A stretch of 64,000 nucleotides of DNA from Nocardia veterana NBRC 100344 (GCF_000308855.1 NZ_BAGM01000123.1:23645-87644); one strand, 5' to 3'; shown: positions 23,275 through 31,768, numbered from the stretch's first letter. Notes: generated by a model not told the origin, from the sequence alone. Numbers and translations: made by a program.

Positions 23275-24114
23275 GTGACCACTACCCTGCCCGCCCCCGC
23301 CACGGGACGGCACGCCGCGCGCGCCACTATTCCCGTTGCCACGAACCGCATTCCGTTCCGCCAGGCCGTCGCGAATTCGCTCACCATGGCCTACCGAGGC
23401 ATCCTCAAGATCAAACACAATCCGGAACAGCTGTTCGATGTCACCGTGCAGCCGATCCTGTTCACCGCACTGTTCGCCTACATCTTCGGCGGCGCCATCG
23501 GCGGCAGTGTGCAGGCCTACCTACCGGTGCTGATTCCGGGCATCCTGGTCCAGACGGTCGTGCTCACCTCGGTCGTCACCGGCACCCAACTCCGGGAGGA
23601 TATGGACAAGGGCGTCTTCGATCGCTTCAAATCCCTTCCCATCGCCCGGGTTTCGGCGCTGGCCGGCGCGCTGATCGCCGATATGGTGCGGTACGGCATC
23701 GCCACCGTTCTCACCATCGTGGTCGGCCTGATCCTGGGCTACCGGCCCGAGGGCGGCGTGATCGGCGTGGTCGTCGCCGGTCTGGTCGTGGTGTTCTGCT
23801 CGTTCGCGGTCAGCTGGATCTGGGCGCTGGTCGGCGTCACCGGTAAGAGCGCGGCCTCGGTGCAGGGCATCTCGATGATGATCATGTTCCCGCTGACCTT
23901 CATGTCCGGTGCGTTCGCACTCGTCAGCACGATGCCCGGCTGGATGCAGGGCATCAACAAGGCCAATCCCGTGTACTACATGGTGAATTCGTGCCGCGAG
24001 CTGATGAACGGCAACGTCTACAGCAGCAATCTGGCCTGGTGCCTGATCGGGTCCGCGGTCGTGATCGCGATCTTCGCCCCGCTGGCCATCCGCGCCTACA
24101 TGCGCCGGGCGTGA
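23275..24114 (+). CDS. DrrB-type ABC transporter permease
   Basis: A 279-residue ABC-2 type permease with six predicted membrane helices. It shows the DrrB entry segment SLTMAYRGILKIKHNPEQLFD before the first helix, MDKGVFDRFKSLPIAR in the coupling loop, and FVSTMPGWMQ-like sequence (STMPGWMQGINKANP) near the end. The GTG at 23275 has GAAGGA eight bases upstream; an alternative GTG at 23227 overlaps the drrA stop but lacks such a site. It works with the ATPase upstream. Confidence 0.9.
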   Translation: MTTTLPAPATGRHAARATIPVATNRIPFRQAVANSLTMAYRGILKIKHNPEQLFDVTVQPILFTALFAYIFGGAIGGSVQAYLPVLIPGILVQTVVLTSVVTGTQLREDMDKGVFDRFKSLPIARVSALAGALIADMVRYGIATVLTIVVGLILGYRPEGGVIGVVVAGLVVVFCSFAVSWIWALVGVTGKSAASVQGISMMIMFPLTFMSGAFALVSTMPGWMQGINKANPVYYMVNSCRELMNGNVYSSNLAWCLIGSAVVIAIFAPLAIRAYMRRA

Positions 24115-24131
24115 CCAGCGAACCCTCCCCC

Positions 24132-24177
24132 ACCCAACTGCCCGCCGGCCGTGACAGCGACCGGCGGGCAGTTGGGT
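24132..24177. terminator. 17-bp perfect stem terminator
   Basis: ACCCAACTGCCCGCCGG (24132-24148) pairs perfectly with CCGGCGGGCAGTTGGGT (24161-24177) across a 12-base loop. It lies between the convergent permease and SARP regulator genes and should stop transcription from both sides. Confidence 0.85.
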
Positions 24178-24209
24178 TCCGTACCTTCCGCCGCCCGCCG
24201 GTCGACCGA

Positions 24210-27200
24210 TCAGCCGGCGAGCAGAACCTCCAGCTCCGGCAGCATCCGGAGCAATCGCTGCGCGGCCGACCGCCGGTTGAGACTCGACACCGCCTCGTGC
24301 CCGGCCGCGAGCACGTCCGCACCGACCGATTCACGCGCCAAGGCCAGATGCCGATTCCACCGCATCGACGAATAGTCTTGGCGACCCACGACTTTCATCG
24401 CCATCGCCAGCAGCAGCGCGCCGGCCTGCGGGTCGAGCCCGGACTGAATCAGATGCGAGCCCAGCGCACAGGCGGCCCCGCCGATCTGCGGCAGGTCGAT
24501 GAACTGCGTCAATCGCTCGCGAGCGACCCGAGCCAACTGCCCGGGCAGCTCCGGCACCTCGTGCACGGCATGGTTGAGCAGGTGCGCGTCGAGGACCGCG
24601 CTGGCGACGATGATGTCGCCGGGGCCGGGCCCCGGGCCGGTATTGGGCCAGTCGAACAGTTGCAGGCTGCGCCGGAAGGTGCGCAGGCCCCGCTCGATCT
24701 CCCCTTCGGCGAGCTCCAGTTCCGCCATCCCGGCGACGACCGCGCCCTTGCGATGGTTCGGCCGGGTCACCGGTTCGTCGAGCCCGACGCCGTCGTCGAT
24801 CACGCCCAGCGCATATTCCAATTCCCGGCGGGCCTGCACCAACTGCCCGGCGCCGACCATCGAAACCGCCAGGAAGCTCCGCAGTTCCACGCTCTCCTCG
24901 TAGCAGCGCAGCTCCTGCATCAGCTCCGCCGCCCGGCGGTAGTAGTCCACCGCCTCCTCGTAGCGAGCCGCCTGCGAGGCCATCTGACCGAGATGCTGGC
25001 AGCACATCGCGGTGCCCCAGATGTCACGGCCGTCGAGGATCGCCAGGGCGTGCCGCGCGTCTCGAATCGAGCCGGCCGTATGACTGGCGTTCTCCCGAAG
25101 ATTCGCGCGCAACAGGTGAGCCATGGCGCGAGCCACTTCGTCGTCACTGCGGGTGCCCTCGGCCATCAGGCGCATCCCGTGATTCACCCGCACGGGGGCG
25201 CAGAGCATCTTCCCCAGAAAGCGCAGTCCGGGCGCGAGGTCGGCGGTGGCGAGCAGCCGGCGTGCGCCGGCTCGAACGATCGCCAAGGGCCGCAGCCCGG
25301 CGTCGGCGAAGGCCAGATGCATCGCCAGCAGTATGTAGCTCTGCAATTCGAGGTCCGCCTCGGTCCGGGTCCGTGGCCCGGTCGGTGGTGGGACCGGCAC
25401 GATGCGCGGCGCCCAGCTCATCAGTTCCATATGGGCGCCACGCATCACCCAGAGCATCCCGATCGGCCCGAAAATCGTGTAGACCGTGCGGGAATCGGCG
25501 GTCTCGGTGGCGTAGCGCAGCACCGCCAGCAGGTTGTCCAGTTCGGCGGCGACCGACAGCACCGTGCGGACCTGCTCCGGCCCCTCGTAGTGCTCTGCCA
25601 CGTACTCGGCGAAATGCCGTGCCCAGCCGCACATCCGGTCCATCACCAGATCGGCTTCACCGGCCGCGATCAGCTGCTCCTCGCCGAATTCGCGGACCGT
25701 CTCGAGCATGCGGTAGCGAGTGGCGACCATGTCGTCGTCGGCGAGGACCGTCAGCAGCGATTGGCCGACCAGGCCGTCCACCGCCGCCACGGCGTCCAGC
25801 ACATCCGCTCCGCCGCAGACGGATTCGGCCGCTTCGAGCGAGAAGCCGGCCGGGAACCGGCACAGCCGCCGCAGCGCGATCCGCTGTTCGGGTTCGAGCA
25901 GATTCCAGCTCCACTCGATCACCGCGTGCAGGGTCCGGTGTCGTTCCGGCGAACTGCGATCGCCGGTGCGCAACAGCGCGAACCGATGGTCGAGCCGGCT
26001 CTCGATCTCCTCGACGCTCATCGTCCGCACCCGCGCCGCGGCCAGCTCGATCGCCAGCGGCAGTCCGTCCAGGGTCCGGCACAGCCGGGCGACCACCTCG
26101 AGGTCCAGCCGGGCCGAGGGACGGACGGCCCGCGCACGGCTGATGAACAATTCGGTCGCCGGCGAGCCGTGGGCGTCGATGGCCAACGGCGGCAACGGAT
26201 AAACCTGCTCCGCGGTGATCGCCAGCGGTGCCCGGCTGGTGGTCAGCACGGTCAGATGTTCACAACTGCCGACCAGATCGGCCACGACTTCCGCCACGGC
26301 ATCGATGAGATGTTCACAGTTGTCCAGAATCAGCAGCATCGGCCGCAGCGACAGGGCCTCCCGCAAGCGGCGTCGGCCGTCGATGGTCTGATTGCGGCGC
26401 AGCACGTTGGTTTCGCGGGCGTATTCGCTGACGCCGAGTACGGCGCCGATCGCGGCCTCGACTTCCGCGCAGGTCATTTCCATCCGCTCGGCCGCATCAC
26501 CCTCGGAATGGGCGCGCAGCGAGGCCAATTCGACCAGTGCGACCGCTTGCCGGGCCGCGACCCGGGCGCCCAGCTCGTGCGCGACGCGAGTCTTGCCGGT
26601 ACCGCCCGGGCCGAGCACGGTCGTCACCCGGAATTCGTGCACCAGCTTCTCCAAGGCGAGCAGATCACCGTCGCGGCCGAGTAGCGGATTGGGCGCCGCC
26701 CGCAGCCCCAAGGCCGTATTCGGCGGGCCCGCAGAGGTTTTCGACCGATCCTCGGACGGCTCGGGGGCCAACGCGTGCTGCGCGGTGGACACCCGCTGGA
26801 CGGCCGAGGTGACCGCGCGCTGCGGGGAACCGACGGCCACCGGATCTCCCCGCAGAATCGCGGTGTTCAACGCCACCAGTGCCGGCCCGGGATCCGCGCC
26901 CAGCTCCTCGCCGAGACGAGTGCGCAGACCGGCGAAAACCTCCAGCGCCTCGGTGGGCCGGCCGTTTGCCGCCAGGAGTCGCATCAGCGTGGCGTGGGCG
27001 GTTTCGTCCAGGGGTTCGGCCGCGGCCGCCCGGCGGGCCACTCGCACCGCGCCGTCGATATCGCCACCGGCCTCGCGCGCCGCCAGTTCCAGGCCGTCCA
27101 GGTCGGCCCAGCGGGCGGCGGCCAGCTCGTGCAGCTCGTCGGCCACCGGTCCCGGCGGCAGATCCGCGCCCGGATCGCCGCGCCACAGCCCGCGCGCGCG

Positions 27201-27683
27201 GGTCACCAAATCCAGACAGCCGGCGTGGTCGCCGCTCTCCAGCCGTTGCCGCGCCCGGCGCTCCAGGTTGCGGGCGAGGGTCAGGTCGATCCGATTCTCG
27301 TTCAGCAGCAACCGATATCCCGCGGGACCGATTTCCAAGGCCCCGTCCGGCAGTGCCGATCGCAATCGGGAAACCTGGGTATGCAGCGCGTTCATCGGCG
27401 CGCGGGGTGGCTGCTCGCCCCAGATGTCGTCGATCAGCGCCTGGGCACTGCGACTGCGGCCCGGGTGTACCGCGAGGGCCGCGACCAGCAACCGGGCCCG
27501 AGCCCCGGGCACCGCCGCCAGGTCCGCGTCGCGGCGCAGCGCGATCTCCCCCAGCAGGGCCACGTCGATCACCGCCTCGGGCAGCGGTTCGTCCCGGCCG
27601 GAGCCCGGCCGGGTATCGGTCGCCCCGATGTCCGCTCGCGGGGAGCGCGCTGTCGGCCCGGAGCCGTGGTGATCAGGAAACAT
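24210..27683 (-). CDS. SARP/AfsR-like regulator with NB-ARC-type ATPase and TPR region
   Basis: A 1157-residue regulator. After about 40 variable residues comes an OmpR-type winged helix (ALRRDADLAAVPGARARLLVA, about 48-70, then DDIWGEQPPRAPMNALHTQVSRLRSAL), then a bacterial transcriptional activation domain to about 270. An AAA/NB-ARC ATPase follows with P-loop GPGGTGKTR near 358 and LLILDNCEHLIDA near 446. The C-terminal half is TPR-like helices. Such proteins activate secondary metabolism or stress genes in response to nucleotide binding and partner signals. It is convergent with drrAB, which it could control, but this is a guess. The ATG at 27683 lies nine bases behind TACGAT. Confidence 0.88.
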   Translation of the reverse strand: MFPDHHGSGPTARSPRADIGATDTRPGSGRDEPLPEAVIDVALLGEIALRRDADLAAVPGARARLLVAALAVHPGRSRSAQALIDDIWGEQPPRAPMNALHTQVSRLRSALPDGALEIGPAGYRLLLNENRIDLTLARNLERRARQRLESGDHAGCLDLVTRARGLWRGDPGADLPPGPVADELHELAAARWADLDGLELAAREAGGDIDGAVRVARRAAAAEPLDETAHATLMRLLAANGRPTEALEVFAGLRTRLGEELGADPGPALVALNTAILRGDPVAVGSPQRAVTSAVQRVSTAQHALAPEPSEDRSKTSAGPPNTALGLRAAPNPLLGRDGDLLALEKLVHEFRVTTVLGPGGTGKTRVAHELGARVAARQAVALVELASLRAHSEGDAAERMEMTCAEVEAAIGAVLGVSEYARETNVLRRNQTIDGRRRLREALSLRPMLLILDNCEHLIDAVAEVVADLVGSCEHLTVLTTSRAPLAITAEQVYPLPPLAIDAHGSPATELFISRARAVRPSARLDLEVVARLCRTLDGLPLAIELAAARVRTMSVEEIESRLDHRFALLRTGDRSSPERHRTLHAVIEWSWNLLEPEQRIALRRLCRFPAGFSLEAAESVCGGADVLDAVAAVDGLVGQSLLTVLADDDMVATRYRMLETVREFGEEQLIAAGEADLVMDRMCGWARHFAEYVAEHYEGPEQVRTVLSVAAELDNLLAVLRYATETADSRTVYTIFGPIGMLWVMRGAHMELMSWAPRIVPVPPPTGPRTRTEADLELQSYILLAMHLAFADAGLRPLAIVRAGARRLLATADLAPGLRFLGKMLCAPVRVNHGMRLMAEGTRSDDEVARAMAHLLRANLRENASHTAGSIRDARHALAILDGRDIWGTAMCCQHLGQMASQAARYEEAVDYYRRAAELMQELRCYEESVELRSFLAVSMVGAGQLVQARRELEYALGVIDDGVGLDEPVTRPNHRKGAVVAGMAELELAEGEIERGLRTFRRSLQLFDWPNTGPGPGPGDIIVASAVLDAHLLNHAVHEVPELPGQLARVARERLTQFIDLPQIGGAACALGSHLIQSGLDPQAGALLLAMAMKVVGRQDYSSMRWNRHLALARESVGADVLAAGHEAVSSLNRRSAAQRLLRMLPELEVLLAG

Positions 27684-27692
27684 GCCGTCGCA

Positions 27693-27698
27693 ATCGTA
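27693..27698 (-). promoter_or_regulatory. -10 box TACGAT of the SARP gene
   Basis: On the minus strand TACGAT ends nine bases before the ATG at 27683, predicting a leader of only a few bases. The longer in-frame extension to 27839 would run upstream of this box. Confidence 0.45.
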
Positions 27699-27776
27699 TG
27701 TGACCGGTCGAGTGATTATCGGGCGTGACAGCCGAGGGACCCGCCCCGGCACACACCACTGCAGCTTACTCCGATA

Positions 27777-27798
27777 TATCGCAATAATGTTAGCGATA
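27777..27798. promoter_or_regulatory. TATCGC-N10-GCGATA inverted repeat
   Basis: TATCGC (27777-27782) and GCGATA (27793-27798) form an inverted repeat with an AT-rich centre, overlapping the palindrome CGATATATCG (27772-27781). It is the most AT-rich patch in the gap between the SARP and menA genes and probably binds a regulator. Confidence 0.45.
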
Positions 27799-27816
27799 GT
27801 CAGCCGAACCGCGCCC

Positions 27817-27947
27817 GCGACCGCCCTCCGTGGTGACACTGCGCTGCCGCCTCCGGGCGCTCACCATTAGGCAGTGCCGATCAGCCCAATGGCGACCACC
27901 CTCCGTGGTGACACTGCGCTGCCGCCTCCGGGCGCTCACCATTAGGC
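27817..27947. repeat. 56-bp direct repeat, period 75, menA promoter duplicated
   Basis: Bases 27817-27872 recur at 27892-27947 with a single mismatch. Each copy ends in the -10 region: TAGGCA in the first, TAGGCT in the second. Only the second copy has the T at the last -10 position and lies seven bases from the menA ATG. Confidence 0.9.
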
Positions 27948-27948
27948 T
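27943..27948 (+). promoter_or_regulatory. -10 box TAGGCT of menA, leaderless
   Basis: TAGGCT ends seven bases before the ATG at 27956. It fixes the start of menA, although the frame is open further upstream through the duplicated promoter. Confidence 0.6.
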
Positions 27949-27955
27949 GCGGGCT

Positions 27956-28825
27956 ATGGCTAGTGCAGCACAATGGCTCGAAGGCGCCCGCCCGCGGACG
28001 CTGCCCAATGCGATCGCCCCGGTCCTGGTCGGCACCGGCGCGGCTGCCTCGCTCGATGCCGCGGTGTGGTGGAAGGCGCTGCTGAGCCTGCTGGTGTCAC
28101 TGGCCCTGATCATCGGCGTCAACTACGCCAACGACTACTCCGACGGCATCCGCGGTACCGATGACGAACGGGTCGGACCGCTGCGCCTGGTCGGCTCCGG
28201 CGCGGCCACTCCGAAAGCCGTGCGCGCCGCCGCGATCGCCTGTTTGAGTGTCGGGGCGATCTTCGGGCTGATCCTGGTTTTCACCACCGCCTGGTGGCTG
28301 ATCCTGATCGGCGCCGCCTGCCTGGCCGGTGCCTGGTTCTACACGGGCGGCAGTAAACCCTACGGCTACAGCGGCTTCGGTGAGATCGCGGTCTTCGTCT
28401 TCTTCGGTCTGGTGGCGGTGCTCGGCACCGAATTCGTCCAGGCCGAGCGGGTCGATTGGGCCGGGCTGGTCGGCGCGATCGCGGTCGGCGCCTTCTCCAG
28501 CGCGGTGCTGGTCACCAACAACCTGCGCGACATCCCGACCGATTCGGTGACCGGCAAGACCACCCTGGCCGTGAAACTCGGCGACACCCGCACCCGCACC
28601 CTGCATCTCGTGCTGATGGTGGTGCCGTTCGTCGCCTCGCTCCTGCTGGCCGTCCGCACCCCGTGGGCACTGGTCGGCTTGCTCGCCGTTCCGCTCGCGA
28701 TTCGATCCAACGCACCCGTGCGGAGTGGCCGGCAGGGACCCGGTTTGATTCCGTCGCTGCGCGATACCGGCCTGGCGATGCTGGGCTGGTCCCTGCTCAC
28801 CGCCGTGGCGCTGAGCATCGGCTGA
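27956..28825 (+). CDS. menA: 1,4-dihydroxy-2-naphthoate polyprenyltransferase
   Basis: A 289-residue UbiA-superfamily membrane enzyme that attaches the polyprenyl chain to DHNA, giving demethylmenaquinone. It starts MASAAQWLEGARPRTLPNA. The first Mg2+-diphosphate motif is NYANDYSDGIRGTDDERVGP (about residues 56-75) and the second is NNLRDIPTDSVTGKTTLAVKLG (about 188-209). Eight to nine membrane helices are visible. Its product is methylated by MenG, encoded at 5387. It matches Rv0534c. Confidence 0.94.
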   Translation: MASAAQWLEGARPRTLPNAIAPVLVGTGAAASLDAAVWWKALLSLLVSLALIIGVNYANDYSDGIRGTDDERVGPLRLVGSGAATPKAVRAAAIACLSVGAIFGLILVFTTAWWLILIGAACLAGAWFYTGGSKPYGYSGFGEIAVFVFFGLVAVLGTEFVQAERVDWAGLVGAIAVGAFSSAVLVTNNLRDIPTDSVTGKTTLAVKLGDTRTRTLHLVLMVVPFVASLLLAVRTPWALVGLLAVPLAIRSNAPVRSGRQGPGLIPSLRDTGLAMLGWSLLTAVALSIG

Positions 28826-28840
28826 ATATCCGCGACCGGA

Positions 28841-29230
28841 TCAGTCCCGGCCGCCCTCGGGCACGAAGATGCCCAGCACCCAGTTGACGAGCGTCACGAT
28901 GATCGCGCCGGCCACCGCGGCCCAGAAACCGTCGACCCGCAGACCGTAGTCGGTGGTTTCGGTGATCTTGGCGGTCAGCCACAGCATCAGGGCATTGATC
29001 ACCAGGAGGAACAGCCCCAGGGTGATGATCACCAGCGGGAGCGACAACAATTTCACGATCGGTTTGATCAGCGCGTTGACCAGTCCGAAGACGATCGCGA
29101 CGCAGACCACGACGAGAATCTTTCCGCCGGTACCCGAATCGGGCGGATCCTTCAATTCGATCCCGCCGATCCAAGCGGCCGCGAGCCAGATCGCCAGGGC
29201 GTTGATCGCCAGCCGGAGCAACAGTGCCAT
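28841..29230 (-). CDS. phage-holin-family (superfamily IV) four-TM protein
   Basis: A 129-residue protein with four membrane helices and the typical GLVNALIKPIVKLLSLPLVIITLGLFLLVINALML block (about residues 49-83). This is the Mycobacterial 4-TMS phage holin family, which is chromosomal and widespread in actinobacteria and is not a sign of a prophage. The function is unknown; an envelope or transport role is assumed. It starts at ATG 29230 and is convergent with menA. Confidence 0.85.
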   Translation of the reverse strand: MALLLRLAINALAIWLAAAWIGGIELKDPPDSGTGGKILVVVCVAIVFGLVNALIKPIVKLLSLPLVIITLGLFLLVINALMLWLTAKITETTDYGLRVDGFWAAVAGAIIVTLVNWVLGIFVPEGGRD

Positions 29231-29313
29231 GCCGCAATGCTAGCGGCGGGCGCTCCGGCCCACCGGGTACGCGAATACCACCCGTTCCGCTCCGGCCCCC
29301 ACCGGTCGCTCGG

Positions 29314-29901
29314 TCATGCTGCCCGGTCGAGCATTTCGCGCACCGCCGAGCGCAGGCGGTCCATCCCCTGATCGCCACCCAGTAGCGCCCGGGTCGTCGG
29401 ATTGGCCACCCGCAGCAGGCCCAGTAGGACATGACCGGCTTCGATGCGGTCGTCGCCGCGGGAAACCGCTTCGCGCAGGGACAGTTCCAGTGCCTTCTTG
29501 GCATCCCGGGAGAACGGGATGTGGCCGAAGGTCAGACTGCCGCCCAGCCGGAAGCGGCCGCGTCCCGGCTCCGGCTCGGACGGCGGTTCGGCGAACACGT
29601 CCTCGCCGAAGGTGGCCCGCACACTGTCGCGGACCGCATCGAGGTCGATGCCGATGGCCTTCAACGCGGCCGCGTCCTCGTCGCCGAGCGGCTTCTCCGG
29701 ATGCGCACGCCCCAACACGTCGCGCACACCGTCGGCGCTGATGTCGTTGTCGCTCAATATTCTTCGCAGCTGCCGATCGGGACTCATCGCCAGTCCCAAC
29801 AGCAGGTGCTCGACATCGATACTGGGCGAGCGCAATTCGCGCGCCTCCTCCTGGGCGACCACGATCGCGGCCCGCGGCGCTTTGGCAAATCGTTCGAACA
29901 T
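29314..29901 (-). CDS. Clp N-terminal-domain protein
   Basis: A 195-residue protein made of two Clp-N-like repeats: FERFAKAPRAAIVVAQEEAREL with SIDVEHLLLGLA in the first 50 residues, and FSRDAKKALELSLREAV with RIEAGHVLLGLLR in the last 75. It lacks any ATPase domain. Proteins of this kind may act as adaptors for Clp proteases or as regulators. It is translationally coupled (TGATG) to the upstream HTH gene, so the two probably form a unit, perhaps with the ClpN protein sensing a substrate for the HTH protein. Confidence 0.85.
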   Translation of the reverse strand: MFERFAKAPRAAIVVAQEEARELRSPSIDVEHLLLGLAMSPDRQLRRILSDNDISADGVRDVLGRAHPEKPLGDEDAAALKAIGIDLDAVRDSVRATFGEDVFAEPPSEPEPGRGRFRLGGSLTFGHIPFSRDAKKALELSLREAVSRGDDRIEAGHVLLGLLRVANPTTRALLGGDQGMDRLRSAVREMLDRAA

Positions 29902-30122
29902 CAGCGAATTCCGCCTCTCCGGTTGTATTTCTGGTGGACCGCCTGCCGGCTGACCTCGAGCGCGTCGGCGATCGCCTGCCACGACCAGCCCTGTTTGCGG
30001 GCGTTGGCCACCTGGATCGCCTCCAGTCGCTCGAGCAGGCGCCGCAACGCGAGGACCGCCCGCAGCCCGACCTGTGGGTCCGGACTACCGGCGGCGGCCG
30101 CCAGAGTTGTTGCTTCACTCAT
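29901..30122 (-). CDS. small HTH protein of the ClpN operon
   Basis: A 73-residue DNA-binding protein. After VLALRRLLERLEAIQVANARKQG the helix-turn-helix reads WSWQAIADALEVSRQAVHQKYN. The ATG at 30122 is leaderless behind TAAATT; the longer frame would include the operator. Two symmetric GTCAA-N6-TTGAC sites cover its promoter, so it most likely represses itself and the ClpN gene. Confidence 0.85.
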   Translation of the reverse strand: MSEATTLAAAAGSPDPQVGLRAVLALRRLLERLEAIQVANARKQGWSWQAIADALEVSRQAVHQKYNRRGGIR

Positions 30123-30126
30123 GTAC

Positions 30127-30169
30127 GTCAATTTACGTTGACATCGAGGTCGCGTCAACGAAAATTGAC
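30127..30169 (-). promoter_or_regulatory. promoter covered by two GTCAA-N6-TTGAC operators
   Basis: GTCAATTTACGTTGAC (30127-30142) and GTCAACGAAAATTGAC (30154-30169) are each inverted repeats and are near reverse complements of each other (15 of 16 bases). On the minus strand they contain -35 TTGACG (30153-30158), a 17-base spacer and -10 TAAATT (30130-30135), seven bases before the HTH gene's ATG. Binding would block the promoter completely. Confidence 0.8.
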
Positions 30170-30276
30170 ATTTCACGATGTTCACCCCTGGCGAACTGCG
30201 CCGAAGCATCGGAACGGATGCGGCATTCGGGCGCGGAGACGGGCCGGTTGCACCCGCCCGGTCCGATGATCCGGCG

Positions 30277-31362
30277 TCAGCCGGTCCAGATTCCGGACGC
30301 GGCGAATTCGGTCAGCACCGCGCGGGCGGCGTTCAGATCCAGCCCCTGCGCGGCGACCCACTCGTCGTTGAAATACGTTCCGGCATAACGATCCCCGCCG
30401 TCACACAGCAGCGTCACCACACTGCCCTCGCGGCCGGCGGCGATCATCTCCGCGATCAACGCGAACGCACCCCACAGATTGGTACCGGTGGACCCACCCA
30501 CCCGCCGACCGAGCACCTCACTGGCATGCCGGCACGCCGCGATGGACGCGGCATCGGGAACCTCGATCATGCGGTCGACCACTTGGCCGATGAACGACGG
30601 CTCGACCCGCGGCCGCCCGATCCCCTCGATCCGGGAGGGCATACCCGTCTGGTAGCCGGCATCGCCGACCTCGTAGCCGCCGTAGAACGCCGAATTCTCC
30701 GGATCGACCACGGCCAGCCGGGTCGCATGCCGTCGATAACGGATGTAACGACCGATGGTCGCGCTGGTGCCCCCGGTACCGGCGCCGACGACGATCCACT
30801 CCGGCACCGGATGGGTCTCCAGAATCATCTGCTGATAGATGGATTCGGCGATGTTGTTGTTTCCCCGCCAGTCCGTCGCCCGCTCGGCATAGGTGAACTG
30901 ATCCATGTAGTGGCCGTTGCATTCGGCCGCCAGCCGCACCGCCTCGGTGTAGATATCCGGTGCCCGCTCGACGAAATGACAACGACCGCCCTGCGCCTCG
31001 ATCAGGGCGATCTTCTCCCGGGAGGTCTTGGCCGGCACCACCGACACGAAATCCAAGCCGAGCAGTTTCGCGAAATAGGCCTCACTGATCGCCGTCGACC
31101 CCGAGGACGCCTCGACGATCGTCGTCCCCTCACAGACCCAGCCGTTGCAGATCGCGTACAGAAACAGCGACCGCGCCAACCGATGCTTCAAACTGCCGGT
31201 CGGATGGGTGGACTCGTCCTTCAGATACAGCCGCACCCCCCATTCGGGCGGCAGCGGATAACGGAGCAGATGGGTATCGGCACTGCGCTGCGCATCGGCC
31301 TCGATCAACCGCACCGCATTGTCGACCCACTCCCGCGAAGTACTGCGATCGCAGTACTTCAC
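30277..31362 (-). CDS. cysK2: CysK2-type PLP-dependent S-sulfocysteine/cysteine synthase
   Basis: A fold-type II PLP enzyme of about 361 residues, close to M. tuberculosis Rv0848 (CysK2), which makes S-sulfocysteine from O-phosphoserine and thiosulfate. Motifs: KDESTHPTGSLKHRLA with the PLP-binding lysine, ASSGSTAISEAYFAKLLGL, GAGTGGTSATIGRYIRYR (phosphate cup) and TLLCDGGDRY. I put the start at the GTG at 31362 behind GGGAGGG. A perfect 24-bp palindrome begins right after this codon, so a start about 14 codons further in, after the palindrome, is possible. Confidence 0.88.
   Translation of the reverse strand: MKYCDRSTSREWVDNAVRLIEADAQRSADTHLLRYPLPPEWGVRLYLKDESTHPTGSLKHRLARSLFLYAICNGWVCEGTTIVEASSGSTAISEAYFAKLLGLDFVSVVPAKTSREKIALIEAQGGRCHFVERAPDIYTEAVRLAAECNGHYMDQFTYAERATDWRGNNNIAESIYQQMILETHPVPEWIVVGAGTGGTSATIGRYIRYRRHATRLAVVDPENSAFYGGYEVGDAGYQTGMPSRIEGIGRPRVEPSFIGQVVDRMIEVPDAASIAACRHASEVLGRRVGGSTGTNLWGAFALIAEMIAAGREGSVVTLLCDGGDRYAGTYFNDEWVAAQGLDLNAARAVLTEFAASGIWTG
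31337..31360. promoter_or_regulatory. perfect 24-bp palindrome at the cysK2 start
   Basis: GAAGTACTGCGA (31337-31348) is followed directly by its exact reverse complement TCGCAGTACTTC (31349-31360). It lies in codons 2-9 of cysK2 as annotated. It can be an operator or, in RNA, a hairpin over the translation start. Confidence 0.75.
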
Positions 31363-31429
31363 CGGCCCTCCCGAGCCCCACAGGACACCCGCACCCGATC
31401 GGGCCGGCAAGCCGCTGCGCGAGTGTCGC

Positions 31430-31768
31430 TCACCGGCCCTCCTCGCCGCGCAGTCTCGCCCGGAGGTTCGCCTTGTCGTTGCGGCGCTTCTCGTCGACGG
31501 CGGCGATGTCCTCGTTCACCCGCGCCCGTAGGCGCTTGAACAGCACCAGCGACAGCGGCATCGCCACGATCAGCGCGAACAGCAGCGTCACGATCAGCGG
31601 GATGTCCACATTCAGAACGCGCGCCAACACCAGGATGATCGCGGCGATGACCGCGACCAGCGCCAGCCTGGCCAGGGTGTAGAGCGCCAGATTGCGCGCG
31701 AGCCGCCGCCCCGCCGAGGCCGGGGCCCGATCGCTCGCGGCGTCGTCGGATCCGGATGCTTCACTCAC
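31430..31768 (-). CDS. DUF4229 two-TM protein
   Basis: A 112-residue protein with a hydrophilic N-terminus, two membrane helices (LALYTLARLALVAVIAAII and IPLIVTLLFALIVAMPLSLVLF) and a basic C-terminal tail that reads RVNEDIAAVDEKRRNDKANLR. This is the actinobacterial DUF4229 pattern; the function is unknown. The GTG at 31768 is leaderless behind TACCCT (31775-31780). Confidence 0.85.
   Translation of the reverse strand: MSEASGSDDAASDRAPASAGRRLARNLALYTLARLALVAVIAAIILVLARVLNVDIPLIVTLLFALIVAMPLSLVLFKRLRARVNEDIAAVDEKRRNDKANLRARLRGEEGR

Noticed and set aside
27830..27955. N-terminal extension of menA
   Set aside because: The extra 42 codons are the duplicated promoter read as protein, including the same sequence twice. 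A -10 box precedes the ATG at 27956.
28841..29230. phage holin as evidence of a prophage
   Set aside because: This four-TM family is chromosomal in most actinobacteria and no other phage gene is present.
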